From CAVXNP01 sp963763305 (GTDB lineage: Bacteria > Pseudomonadota > Gammaproteobacteria > Xanthomonadales > Rhodanobacteraceae), in assembly GCA_963763305.1 (NCBI GenBank), contig CAVXNP010000001.1, forward strand, positions 1,550,001-1,614,000: DNA of 64,000 nucleotides, in the 5' to 3' direction. The position numbers and the translations under genes are program-made. Of the stretch, positions 38,287 through 46,686 are shown piece by piece; within the stretch, counting starts at the first letter, position 1, and the number at the start of each line of letters is the position of its first letter. The notes below the pieces were generated by a model. That model was given only the letters and a program-made list of their open reading frames with translations. It made no database searches and was not told the DNA's origin.

Positions 38287-38569
38287 ATGCGAGAGATTAG
38301 CCGAGAGCGGCCCGTATCCGCCGCTCCAAGCACCCTGCATTCGGAACGCCGTGACCAGCGTTTGGGCGCACGGTGGCCTGTCGACGCATCTTGCGCATCG
38401 CCGACTGCCGGGCACTGTGCGATACGCCGGCGAACATGCATGGGGTACCGGTCCGTATTCGGCCCGCAACGGCGGGTCGAGGCCAGCCCGAAGCGGACCC
38501 ATTCCCAGCTTTGTACCCGGGTCCCGGGGCGCACGGCATCAAGCTTCCTGTGGTGGCAAAGGCGCTCGC

Positions 38570-40186
38570 TCAAGCGGTCAGCCGTGGGCCGCGGTTCAAG
38601 GCCGCCTGAAGAGGCCCCAGACCGGCTTCATAGCGCCGCCATTGCCCGAGTGCGCGGGTATGGATCGGCTCACGCACCTGGACGTTGCTGGGCGTGGCAA
38701 CCGGCGTCGGGTTGTCTTCGGGCTGCAAACAGCCGGCCTCGACACCCAGCCCGCAATGGGCCAACACGCGGTCCAGCGTCGCCTCCGGTTCGCTCACCAG
38801 CGCCGCGTACGGGACATCGAGCATGGCACCAGGCAACGTGGCATGCCAGTGATTGGCCTGTTGCACGTACTGTGCATAGTGGTGAGCCAGGGCATCCAGG
38901 TCGTAGCTGTAGGCAGAGACGTTACCGAACATCGCCCTGAAGTTGGAGAAGCACACGTCCATCGGCTCACGCACCATGTGCAGGATCGGGGCATGCGGCA
39001 GCGCGCGCCGGATCAGTGGCACCATCTGGATGTTGCTGGGCAATTTGTCGATGTAGAAACGATGTCCGCCGGCGCGCCATTGCGTCTGTTCGAGATAGCG
39101 CGCGCCGAGCTCGGAAAGGTCGATGCGGTCAATGCGATCGATCGCTTCCAGCCAGGCATGGGCTCCTCCCGGGGGGATATCGGTTGCCCAGAGCAGCTGA
39201 CGCTGGAAATCGTTGATTTCACCCGCGGAGACCACCTGGGAGTGGTTCGAGAGCATGCGGTCAAGCAAGGTGGTGCCCGACCGCGGCATGCCGACGATGA
39301 AGATGGGTACGGGACCGTCAGGGAGGTGGACCCTGTTCTTGAGGGCCGCTCCGATCGCATCGGCCTGGCGGATCAACGCGTCGGTGATCGCGGCCTCGGC
39401 GGCCTTGTCATAGGGATTGAGCGCGTGCATCAGCGCATTGCTGCGCACCAAAGCAGGCCACGCTTCCTGATATCGGCCCAGGTCGTCAAGCTCTTTGAAG
39501 ATCGCGGCTTCGAACTCGGCGCGAACCAGGTTGTCTCCGGGGTGCTCACTACCTTGGGGAATCCGGCTCAGTTGCTGGTGCAGAAAATCCAGATGGTGTG
39601 TCTGGGGTGATTGCTTATGCAGGTTGGCCAGCGCCATGGCGGCCCCTCCGAAAAGCGGCCAGCGGCGCAAACATGTCTCGAGTGCCTCCTGCGCGCCCGC
39701 GATATCACCCTGGTATTGCCGCAGCAGGGCATGCTGGAAATGGGCGTCCGGCGTGTCGTCTCCGGCGGCAATTGCCCGCTTGCCAAGCGCTTCAGCCTCT
39801 GCGATCTCGCCAAGCGACCAGCGCAGGCGTGCCTGCTCGGTGATCGCCTCGGCCGGGAGCTCGGCAACAGCTGCAAGATGATCCAGGCAGGTCCGCGCGG
39901 CAAGGGTCTCTCCCCCGGTAAGCAAACCACGCACGAGCTCGAGGGCAAGGCCGGGATCATCGGGAGGTGTCCTGGCCGCTTGCAACAGCTGCTGGGTCGG
40001 GCCTCGCAGCCGGCCCCTTCTGAACATCACCTGGGCCAACTGCAAACGAGCGGATGCGTCGCTGGGAAGCTGCTGGACCAGCGATTCCAGTGTCGCCTGT
40101 GCCGCGGCCAGTTGCTGTGTGTCGATGTAGTGCTGGGCGCGGCGGCGGCGGCGGTCTTCGCCCGGCGGCAGGCTGGGTGCATTCAT
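38570..40186 (-). CDS. TPR-sulfotransferase fusion protein, copy 2
   Basis: The 538-residue paralogue of the 36709-38286 gene shares near-identical domain order and long stretches such as IFIVGMPRSGTTLLD, SAGEINDF and ILHMVREPMDVCFSN, AMFGN(V/A)SAYSY. TPR-like repeats occupy about residues 15-215. The ATG at 40184-40186 follows GAAGAAG. Between the two genes lie 283 bp (38287-38569) with no convincing gene; whether a small substrate peptide is encoded there cannot be decided by eye. The receptor gene upstream ends in a strong terminator, so this gene likely has its own promoter in 40187-40428. Confidence 0.88.
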   Translation of the reverse strand: MNAPSLPPGEDRRRRRAQHYIDTQQLAAAQATLESLVQQLPSDASARLQLAQVMFRRGRLRGPTQQLLQAARTPPDDPGLALELVRGLLTGGETLAARTCLDHLAAVAELPAEAITEQARLRWSLGEIAEAEALGKRAIAAGDDTPDAHFQHALLRQYQGDIAGAQEALETCLRRWPLFGGAAMALANLHKQSPQTHHLDFLHQQLSRIPQGSEHPGDNLVRAEFEAAIFKELDDLGRYQEAWPALVRSNALMHALNPYDKAAEAAITDALIRQADAIGAALKNRVHLPDGPVPIFIVGMPRSGTTLLDRMLSNHSQVVSAGEINDFQRQLLWATDIPPGGAHAWLEAIDRIDRIDLSELGARYLEQTQWRAGGHRFYIDKLPSNIQMVPLIRRALPHAPILHMVREPMDVCFSNFRAMFGNVSAYSYDLDALAHHYAQYVQQANHWHATLPGAMLDVPYAALVSEPEATLDRVLAHCGLGVEAGCLQPEDNPTPVATPSNVQVREPIHTRALGQWRRYEAGLGPLQAALNRGPRLTA

Positions 40187-40428
40187 TGGGACTTCTTCGT
40201 CGGCGGAGGAAAGGCGCACATGCCGGTATCAGGGAGTCGCTTTGCGGCGCGCATCCGCGCGGCCACAAGGGCGCCTGGCATTCGAGTTTCGTCGAATGTG
40301 CCCCACATTTCCAGCTGCAGCTGGCGGCCCACCCTCTCGGGCATCGCTGCCGCGGTCGCGCCAGCGGGCATGGTGGAGAGGCACATTCCAGGCTATCGCT
40401 GGGTGCCACTCCACATGTAAGCACGAAC

Positions 40429-40459
40429 AAAAAAAGGCGCCACCCCGAAGGGTGGCGCC
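40429..40459 (-). terminator. Rho-independent terminator of the Oar-like receptor gene
   Basis: On the minus strand, a perfect 10-bp stem (GGCGCCACCC / GGGTGGCGCC) with a TTCG tetraloop is followed by seven T, about 35 nt after the receptor stop codon. This is a textbook intrinsic terminator. Confidence 0.95.
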
Positions 40460-40493
40460 TCAAGCGGATCCAACTGCGGATCAGCTACGCCTA

Positions 40494-43400
40494 TCAGTAG
40501 TCGTAGGACACCGAAAGACGCACGTAGCGCGGAGTCTCAAAGTACTGACCCATACCGTAGGTGTTGGACACCGTGTACTTGGCGCGGCGCGGCTGCGACC
40601 GCGGGTCGACCTGCAGAGGCTTCTGCGAGTTCAGCACGTTGTAGATCTGCAACTGCAAGGCCAGCTTGTTGTCGGCGAATGCAGGGGTGTAGCGCACACC
40701 CAGGTTCAGCTTCTTGGTCCACGGCGTGAAGCCCTGGGCCCCACGCGGGGACGGCTGACCGAAGCAGTAGTGGTAGTCCGAACCGTAGCCGGTCGGGTCA
40801 CTCTGGTTGTCGCCGTAGAAGCCGAAGCAAGCCTTCGGGGTACCCGACTGCGCGAGCAGGGTGCCGGAGACCAGCCATTCCGGGGTGACCTGATAAGCGC
40901 CGCGGATACGGATCGAGTGGCGACGATCGTTCGCCAGGTAGCCGTCACCGTGCGCCATCAGCTGCCAGGAGTCCCAGTCCTCGGTCTTGGAGACGTCGCC
41001 CTGACCGAAGTCCGAACGCACCTGGCCCTCGGTGTTGCCTTCGTTCTTCGACCAGGTGTAGTCGATGCGACCCTGCCACTTGCCGTCGAACGGATGCTCC
41101 AGGTACAGGTCAACGCCCTTGTAGGTACGCTTGGCACCGCCGTTGGTGTAGCCCCAGTCCGCCGCCGACATGGTGACGTTGGTGTAGCTGCCGTCGACGT
41201 CGCTCTTCAGAGCGAACGTGTTGGTGCTACCCGGGTTGAACAGGCGGCAGTACGGGTTGACCAGCGCACCGTAGTAGTCGTTCGGATCCAGGCCCATCGA
41301 TTCCAGCTTGGGCACCAGGCTGCCGAACGGATCGCACTCGTCGTCGATCGCGGTCTTCAGTTCACGGTAGGTCACCTTGGCACCGTAGACCCAATCCGGA
41401 CCCAGGGTCTTGTCGAAGCCGAGGATGTACTCATCCTGGTACTGCGCCTTCAGATCGAGTGCCGCGACCTGCTTGGCATCCTTGGGCTCACCCGTCTCGA
41501 AGTTCGCGGAGACCGGACCCGGACCTGCCGGATTGCCGTCGGCGCCAACGACCGGGGTCAAGTTCTGCGGCACACCGTTCGCATCAATGCCGCTGTAGTT
41601 GAAGTACTGGTCGGTGTAGGTCGAGCGATTGGCGGCACGCTCGGCGACGTTGTTCGGCAAGGCGAGGTAGTAACGACCAGCGTTGCCATAGACCTTGAAC
41701 GAGGAATCACCGTTGACGTCCCAGCTGGCACCGATACGCGGCTCCCACTGGTTCTTCTCGTCGACGAAGGCGATGCCCAGGTCGTTGTAGTTGGTGAAGT
41801 GATCGTTGCGCAGGCCCAGGTTCAACTGGAAGTTGTCCGTGACATTCCAGACGTCCTGGATGTAGTACGCCTTCTGCTTCATCGTCATGCTGGTCCGGAC
41901 GCTGAAGATGTACTTGTCGACGTAGTAACCGTCACCGCCCGGGGCGCCCACGCCCAATTCCGGAGCGATCGGCTCCGACGGATCGGTCGTGTTGTAGTAG
42001 ATGTAGGCATAGCCCGGACCGGACATGGTCTGGCCCTGGTTGCTGGCCGAGTACTGCATGTTGTCGATACCGACGCCGAGCAGGTGATCGCCCAGCTGAT
42101 AGCTGAAGTCGGCGCGCAGACCATCGGTGTGGTTGGCTGCATCCTCCGAATACTTGTAGTAGCTGGTCTGGTCGTTGGTGATGTCCGGCCCACCATCCGC
42201 CGGCCTCTGGTTGCCAGAATTGCCAATCCGCGGGTTCGGACTGTTGTTGGCGTATTCGACCGGGTTCTTGAAATCGCCCTTGCCGTAGGTGACGCTCAGC
42301 GTGGCGTTGTCACCGATGTAGCTGGTGTACTTGCCGATCACGAACTCAGCCGAGTCCACGTTGGCGTTGTTGGCCGAGGAGAAAGCGCCGGAAGTCAGGG
42401 TGCTGTAATCGAAGTCGTACGACGAACCCTTGTTCGTGGTCTCATCGCTCTTGAGCGTGGTCAGCTCAAGGACATTGCTGTCGTTGATGTTCCAGTCGAG
42501 CTTGCCGTAGATGTGAGTCGAGTGGTTGCTGTAGTACACATCCTTGCCACCAATGGACTGCACGTTGCGACCCTTGGTCTTGCTGGTCTCGGCAGACAGG
42601 AACATGTACAGCTTGTCCTGGATCAGCGGGCCACCCACGTACGCGGAGTAGATGGTTTCCCAGCTCTTGTTCTTTTCCTTGTAGCGGTACAGCGTGCCTT
42701 CACGAGCGGGATTCGCCACGCCGAAACCGGCCGGCAGATTGTCGAAGGTCGGGTAGTAGACGTTCTTGCCACCGGCATCCAGGAAACGCGGAGCCCAGGC
42801 GATCTGACCACCGAAATGCCACTCGTTGGTGCCGCGCTTGCCGATCTGGTTGATCACGCCACCGTCGGAACGGCCGTACTGGGCGCTGTAGCCGCCGGTG
42901 TAGGTCTGCTGCTGGTCGATCGAGCCGTACGGCAGCTGGAAGCCACCGGTGTTGCGGTACGGTTCGCCGGTGTTGTAGCCGTTGACGTAGTAGGCATTTT
43001 CGGTGACGCCGGCGCCACCGAAGGACACGGCGTTGTTGAAGAAGCCCGAACCCTGCACGGCGCCCGGAGCGAGCAGCGCGATGGACTCGGCGCTGCGACC
43101 GACCGGCAGCTTCTGGAGGTCGGCGGCGGTGATCACGGTGCTGGAGTTGACGCTGGTCACGTCGATGGCGGGCAGCGCGCTGGCCACGACCTGGACTTCG
43201 CCCAGGTTCTGGGCCGAGTCGGCACTGGCCGAGGCGAACGGAACTTCCGTACCGCCGCCGACGCTGATGTACACATTGTCACGGGTGGCAACGGTTTCGC
43301 CATCCTTCTTCAGGGTGACGGTGTAGGAGCCGACCGGCAGGCCGCTGACCGTGTAACGGCCGCTGGCGTCGACGCTGACCGAACGGTTGGTGCCGTTGCC

Positions 43401-43568
43401 ACCGGTGACGACGACGGTCTCGCCGGATGCAACCGGAGCGGTACCGAAGATCGAACCGGTCGTGGCCTGACCGTAGGCAAAGCCGGTGAAGCCCAGGCCC
43501 ATGGCCAGGGCAATCACCAGGGCATTGCGACGAGGCTGGGCCCCGCGCGAGTTGTAACGCTTGTTCAT
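40494..43568 (-). CDS. Oar-like TonB-dependent outer-membrane receptor
   Basis: The 1,024-residue protein has a signal peptide (NALVIALAMGLGFTGFAYGQ) and an N-terminal carboxypeptidase-regulatory (Ig-like) domain (VDASGRYTVSGLPVGSYTVTLKKDG). A plug follows (VVASALPAIDVTSVNSSTVITAADLQKLPVGRSAESIALLAPG), then a large beta-barrel ending in the C-terminal aromatic signature (PRYVRLSVSYDY). This architecture is that of Oar (Myxococcus) and the expanded Xanthomonadales receptor family; the substrate is unknown and may be a peptide or glycan. The ATG at 43566-43568 opens the signal peptide. The leader is long (up to 240 nt before 43810). Terminated at 40429-40459. Confidence 0.92.
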   Translation of the reverse strand: MNKRYNSRGAQPRRNALVIALAMGLGFTGFAYGQATTGSIFGTAPVASGETVVVTGGNGTNRSVSVDASGRYTVSGLPVGSYTVTLKKDGETVATRDNVYISVGGGTEVPFASASADSAQNLGEVQVVASALPAIDVTSVNSSTVITAADLQKLPVGRSAESIALLAPGAVQGSGFFNNAVSFGGAGVTENAYYVNGYNTGEPYRNTGGFQLPYGSIDQQQTYTGGYSAQYGRSDGGVINQIGKRGTNEWHFGGQIAWAPRFLDAGGKNVYYPTFDNLPAGFGVANPAREGTLYRYKEKNKSWETIYSAYVGGPLIQDKLYMFLSAETSKTKGRNVQSIGGKDVYYSNHSTHIYGKLDWNINDSNVLELTTLKSDETTNKGSSYDFDYSTLTSGAFSSANNANVDSAEFVIGKYTSYIGDNATLSVTYGKGDFKNPVEYANNSPNPRIGNSGNQRPADGGPDITNDQTSYYKYSEDAANHTDGLRADFSYQLGDHLLGVGIDNMQYSASNQGQTMSGPGYAYIYYNTTDPSEPIAPELGVGAPGGDGYYVDKYIFSVRTSMTMKQKAYYIQDVWNVTDNFQLNLGLRNDHFTNYNDLGIAFVDEKNQWEPRIGASWDVNGDSSFKVYGNAGRYYLALPNNVAERAANRSTYTDQYFNYSGIDANGVPQNLTPVVGADGNPAGPGPVSANFETGEPKDAKQVAALDLKAQYQDEYILGFDKTLGPDWVYGAKVTYRELKTAIDDECDPFGSLVPKLESMGLDPNDYYGALVNPYCRLFNPGSTNTFALKSDVDGSYTNVTMSAADWGYTNGGAKRTYKGVDLYLEHPFDGKWQGRIDYTWSKNEGNTEGQVRSDFGQGDVSKTEDWDSWQLMAHGDGYLANDRRHSIRIRGAYQVTPEWLVSGTLLAQSGTPKACFGFYGDNQSDPTGYGSDYHYCFGQPSPRGAQGFTPWTKKLNLGVRYTPAFADNKLALQLQIYNVLNSQKPLQVDPRSQPRRAKYTVSNTYGMGQYFETPRYVRLSVSYDY

Positions 43569-44067
43569 CAGGAAAATCTCCCCAAGGTAGACCCGCAAGC
43601 GGGGTCACAATAAGCAACAGCGAACTGGCAGCCCAGCGCACCAACAACGCAGGAAGACGGGTACCTTCTTCCTCCGAAAGAGACAGCCGGACTGCGCTGG
43701 TCTCCCGGGTCCCGCCTTCGAGCAATTTCGCTTCAAACAACTCCCGAGCCGCATATGGGCGCGGGTTACCGCGTCTTGCATCGGCAACGCTACCGCTAAC
43801 GATAACGCGCAGTCAACTTTTTCTTAGCAATTGGCGCACACGGCATCGGTGGACCGGAACACGCCGCTGCGGCGCCCGCAAACCCACGTCCTGCGCCGGA
43901 TGGGTACCGCGCCCCGGGCAGCAGCGGAGCGCTGGCGCCTACGCGCAATGAACAAGGTATTAACGCGGCGGCGGGCTCAACCGCACCGTTATGGTCGAGC
44001 CCGCCACACGCGATCGTCACTGATCAATGACCGTCCGCTTTTGCGACACGCAGGAACGCCCACTAAG
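43569..44067. other. Divergent intergenic region: Oar leader and btuB promoter
   Basis: This 499-bp stretch has no supported gene. It must hold the Oar promoter (minus) and the btuB promoter (plus). A hexamer-like tandem, AACGCTAC CGCTAA CGATAA CGCG (43786-43809), lies next to TTGACT on the minus strand and could be an operator. A long pyrimidine/purine-mixed leader precedes the Oar ATG. Confidence 0.5.
43786..43809. promoter_or_regulatory. Hexamer tandem near the Oar promoter
   Basis: The repeat CGCTAC-CGCTAA-CGATAA-CGCG follows TTGACT on the minus strand and precedes the Oar leader. It resembles degenerate LacI/GntR half-sites but is not palindromic. Function unknown. Confidence 0.3.
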
Positions 44068-44293
44068 ATGTCGCCTGTTTCGGGTGTCCCGACGGCTTTG
44101 GCCCGAGGGATGAAACGGGAAGCCGGTGCGTCGTGTGATTGCGACAAGGCCGGCGCTGCCCCCGCAACGGTAAGCGAGTCAGGACGAACGGCGAGAGACC
44201 ACTGTGCAAGGCGGCCCTGGGCCGCGCACGGGAAGGTGCCGTTCGTTGGTGCGATTGAAACGCGCGCCGCTCGCGAGCCCGGAGACCGGCCCG
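44068..44293 (+). ncRNA. Cobalamin (B12) riboswitch
   Basis: Conserved elements occur in order: GGGAAGCCGGTGC (44118-44130), CTGCCCCCGCAACGGTAA (around 44156-44173), GAGTCAGGA (44177), CCACTG (44199), GGAAGGTG (44231) and CGAGCCCGGAGACCGGCC (44274-44291). The B12-box core and the L5/L13-type segments are all present. It lies 145 nt before btuB, so binding of adenosylcobalamin should lower BtuB expression, as known for the class. Confidence 0.95.
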
Positions 44294-44438
44294 AGACATC
44301 CTCTGGTGGACCCGCGGGTGGCGGGGCCGGACCACGTGCCGTGGCTGCGCCCGGACCGTCGTTCTGCCGATTCCTCCCGCGCGACCGCCAGCTCACCGAC
44401 ATGAGCCGCGCGCGGGCGCACGGCGAAGGAACCGACGC

Positions 44439-46316
44439 ATGAACAAGACTCCCTGGGCTACCGCTGCATTGGCGCTGCTGGCCTGCCCCACCCTCACCAT
44501 GGCCACCGATCAGGCAGCTCCGGACGCGCTGGATCCGGTGATCGTCACCGCCACCCGCACCGCCATCACCGCCGACCAGGCGCTGTCCTCGGTCAGCGTG
44601 CTCACCCGCGCCGACATCCAGCGTCTGCAGCCGGTGTCGCTGTCGTCGCTGCTGACCGGACTGCCCGGCGTGGCGTTCGCGCAAGCCGGCGGCCTGGGCC
44701 AGCAGACCTCGCTGTTCCTGCGAGGCACCAACTCCTCGCACACACTGGTGTTGATCGACGGGGTCCGGGTGGGCACCGTCAGCGCCGGCCTGGCCGCCTT
44801 CGAGCAGTTGCCGGTGGACCAGATCGAGCGTATCGAGATCGTGCGCGGCCCGCGCTCGAGTCTTTATGGCGCCGACGCGATCGGCGGGGTCATCCAGATC
44901 TTCACCCGCCACGGCTCGGGCCACGGCGGCCTCACTCCGTCGCTGCGACTGACCGCCGGCAGCCGTCGCTTCGCCGGCGGCCAGGCCGGCCTGTCCGGCG
45001 GCGACGCGAACGCCTGGTACAACCTCAGTGTCGGCGCGCGGTACACCCGCGGCATCAATGCCTGCCGGGTCGGCGCCGGCGAGGTGTTTGCCGGCTGCTT
45101 CGTGGACGAGCCGGACCGCGACGCGTCGCGCAACAGCAACCTGCTGGCCAACGGTGGCTACCGCTGGAGCAATGGTGCGGAGCTGGCGCTGGACTATCTG
45201 CGCAGCAAGAGCGAGGTGGAGTTCGATGGCTCGCCCTACGGCAACCAGGCGCGCAACAGCCAGCAGGTGGCCGGGGCGCGATGGAGTTTCCGCCCGCTGC
45301 CATCCTGGACGGCCACGCTGAGCGCCGGGCAGAACCTCGACCACTCCAGCACCTACGACAACGGCGTGTTCCTGCGCTATTCCAATTCGCGCCGCAACCA
45401 GGCGTCCTGGCAGAACGACCTGGCCCTGACCGACAGCCAGCTGCTGACGGTCGGGCTGGACTGGCAGAACGAACACCTGGCCAGCGACACCGGCTACCTG
45501 GGCAGCACGCGCGACAACATCGCGGGCTTTGCCCAGTACCTGGCCACGTTCGAACGGCAGGAATGGCAGCTGTCGGTGCGACGCGACCACAACCAGCAGT
45601 TCGGCGACCACAACACCGGCGCAGCGGCCTGGGGCTACCGGCTCAACCACGGCCTGCGGTTCTCGGCCAGTTACGGCACCGCGTTCCACGCGCCGACGTT
45701 CAATGATGTGTACTACCCGTACGGGCTGGGCAACCCTGGCCTGCTGCCGGAGACCTCGCACAGCACCGAACTGGGACTGGCGCAGGAACAACCGGGCTGG
45801 AACTGGGCGTTGAACGCCTACCGCACCGACATCGATCAGCTGATCGCGCTGGACGCGAGCTTCTATCCGCGCAACATCAGCCGGGCCCGCATCCGCGGAC
45901 TGGAAGCACAGGCCGGCATGCAGGCAGGGCCATGGCAGGCACAGGCCTACCTGACCCTGCAGCAGCCGCAAAACCACGATGGCGGTGCCAACGAGGGCCA
46001 CCTGCTGCCGCGTCGACCCCAGCGTACGCTGCGGCTCGACCTGGACCGCCCGCTGGGCGATGTGGCGGTGGGCGCCACGGTCTACGTCGCCGGCAAGCGC
46101 TACGACGACATCGCCAACCGGCACCGCCTCGGCGGCTATGCCACCGTCGACCTGCGTGCCAGCTATGCGCTCACCGATCGCTGGCAACTCGAGGGCAAGC
46201 TGTCGAATATCGCCGACCGGCGCTACCAGACCGCCTACTACTTCAACCAGCCCGGCCGCAGCCTTTACCTGACGCTGCGCTACCAGCCACACGGACACCA
46301 GGAGCCCGGGCGGTAG
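44439..46316 (+). CDS. btuB: TonB-dependent vitamin B12 receptor BtuB
   Basis: The 625-residue protein has a signal peptide (ATAALALLACPTLTMA), a TonB box-like LDPVIVTATRT, and a plug with SVLTRADIQRL and RGPRSSLYGADAIGGVIQIFT. It ends in a 22-strand-type barrel with the aromatic terminal motif (SLYLTLRYQP). The upstream cobalamin riboswitch gives the substrate. No btuCDF or cobalamin biosynthesis genes are adjacent in the window. Confidence 0.93.
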   Translation: MNKTPWATAALALLACPTLTMATDQAAPDALDPVIVTATRTAITADQALSSVSVLTRADIQRLQPVSLSSLLTGLPGVAFAQAGGLGQQTSLFLRGTNSSHTLVLIDGVRVGTVSAGLAAFEQLPVDQIERIEIVRGPRSSLYGADAIGGVIQIFTRHGSGHGGLTPSLRLTAGSRRFAGGQAGLSGGDANAWYNLSVGARYTRGINACRVGAGEVFAGCFVDEPDRDASRNSNLLANGGYRWSNGAELALDYLRSKSEVEFDGSPYGNQARNSQQVAGARWSFRPLPSWTATLSAGQNLDHSSTYDNGVFLRYSNSRRNQASWQNDLALTDSQLLTVGLDWQNEHLASDTGYLGSTRDNIAGFAQYLATFERQEWQLSVRRDHNQQFGDHNTGAAAWGYRLNHGLRFSASYGTAFHAPTFNDVYYPYGLGNPGLLPETSHSTELGLAQEQPGWNWALNAYRTDIDQLIALDASFYPRNISRARIRGLEAQAGMQAGPWQAQAYLTLQQPQNHDGGANEGHLLPRRPQRTLRLDLDRPLGDVAVGATVYVAGKRYDDIANRHRLGGYATVDLRASYALTDRWQLEGKLSNIADRRYQTAYYFNQPGRSLYLTLRYQPHGHQEPGR

Positions 46317-46686
46317 AAACGTTCGGGGGAAAAGTGGCTGTGCGAGGGCAGGTTTTCGACGGTTCGCCGGCCCATGGTGGTTCCATGGGTAAGGAAAGGG
46401 GGCAAATATGCGCCGCGCAGCCGCTTGGCAGCCCGGAGGGCTTCTGCCGCGCAGGCTCCCGGAGCTGACGGCAGCCCGGACGGTCCGCGCGAGCGTCCGG
46501 GCGGCGCACCCGCCCGTGCCTTTCGGCAGGGCCGGACTTCAGGCACATTCTCCGCAGCCCCGCGCGGCGATACAGTGGTGGCGATCGAATCCGCCAACCG
46601 CGGGGCGGTGCACCGCCGGGCCATGAGGTCCGCGGCCCGCCTTGCCATGGAATGCTCGCTTGCGCGACTTGCGGCCTGGAAACCCC
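46317..46686 (+). other. Gene-free stretch between btuB and the RND gene
   Basis: No supported gene. A perfect 7-bp hairpin (CCCATGG 46371-46377 / CCATGGG 46383-46389, 5-nt loop) lies 55 nt after btuB and may serve as its terminator, though no T run follows. The RND pump promoter must lie in the remainder. Confidence 0.5.

Noticed and set aside
40242..43613. 1,123-codon plus-strand frame opposite the Oar-like receptor
   Set aside because: The minus strand has signal peptide, plug and barrel; the plus frame is a codon-bias artefact.
46317..46686. Second cobalamin riboswitch before the RND gene
   Set aside because: No B12-box core (CCGCAACGG or its complement) on either strand.
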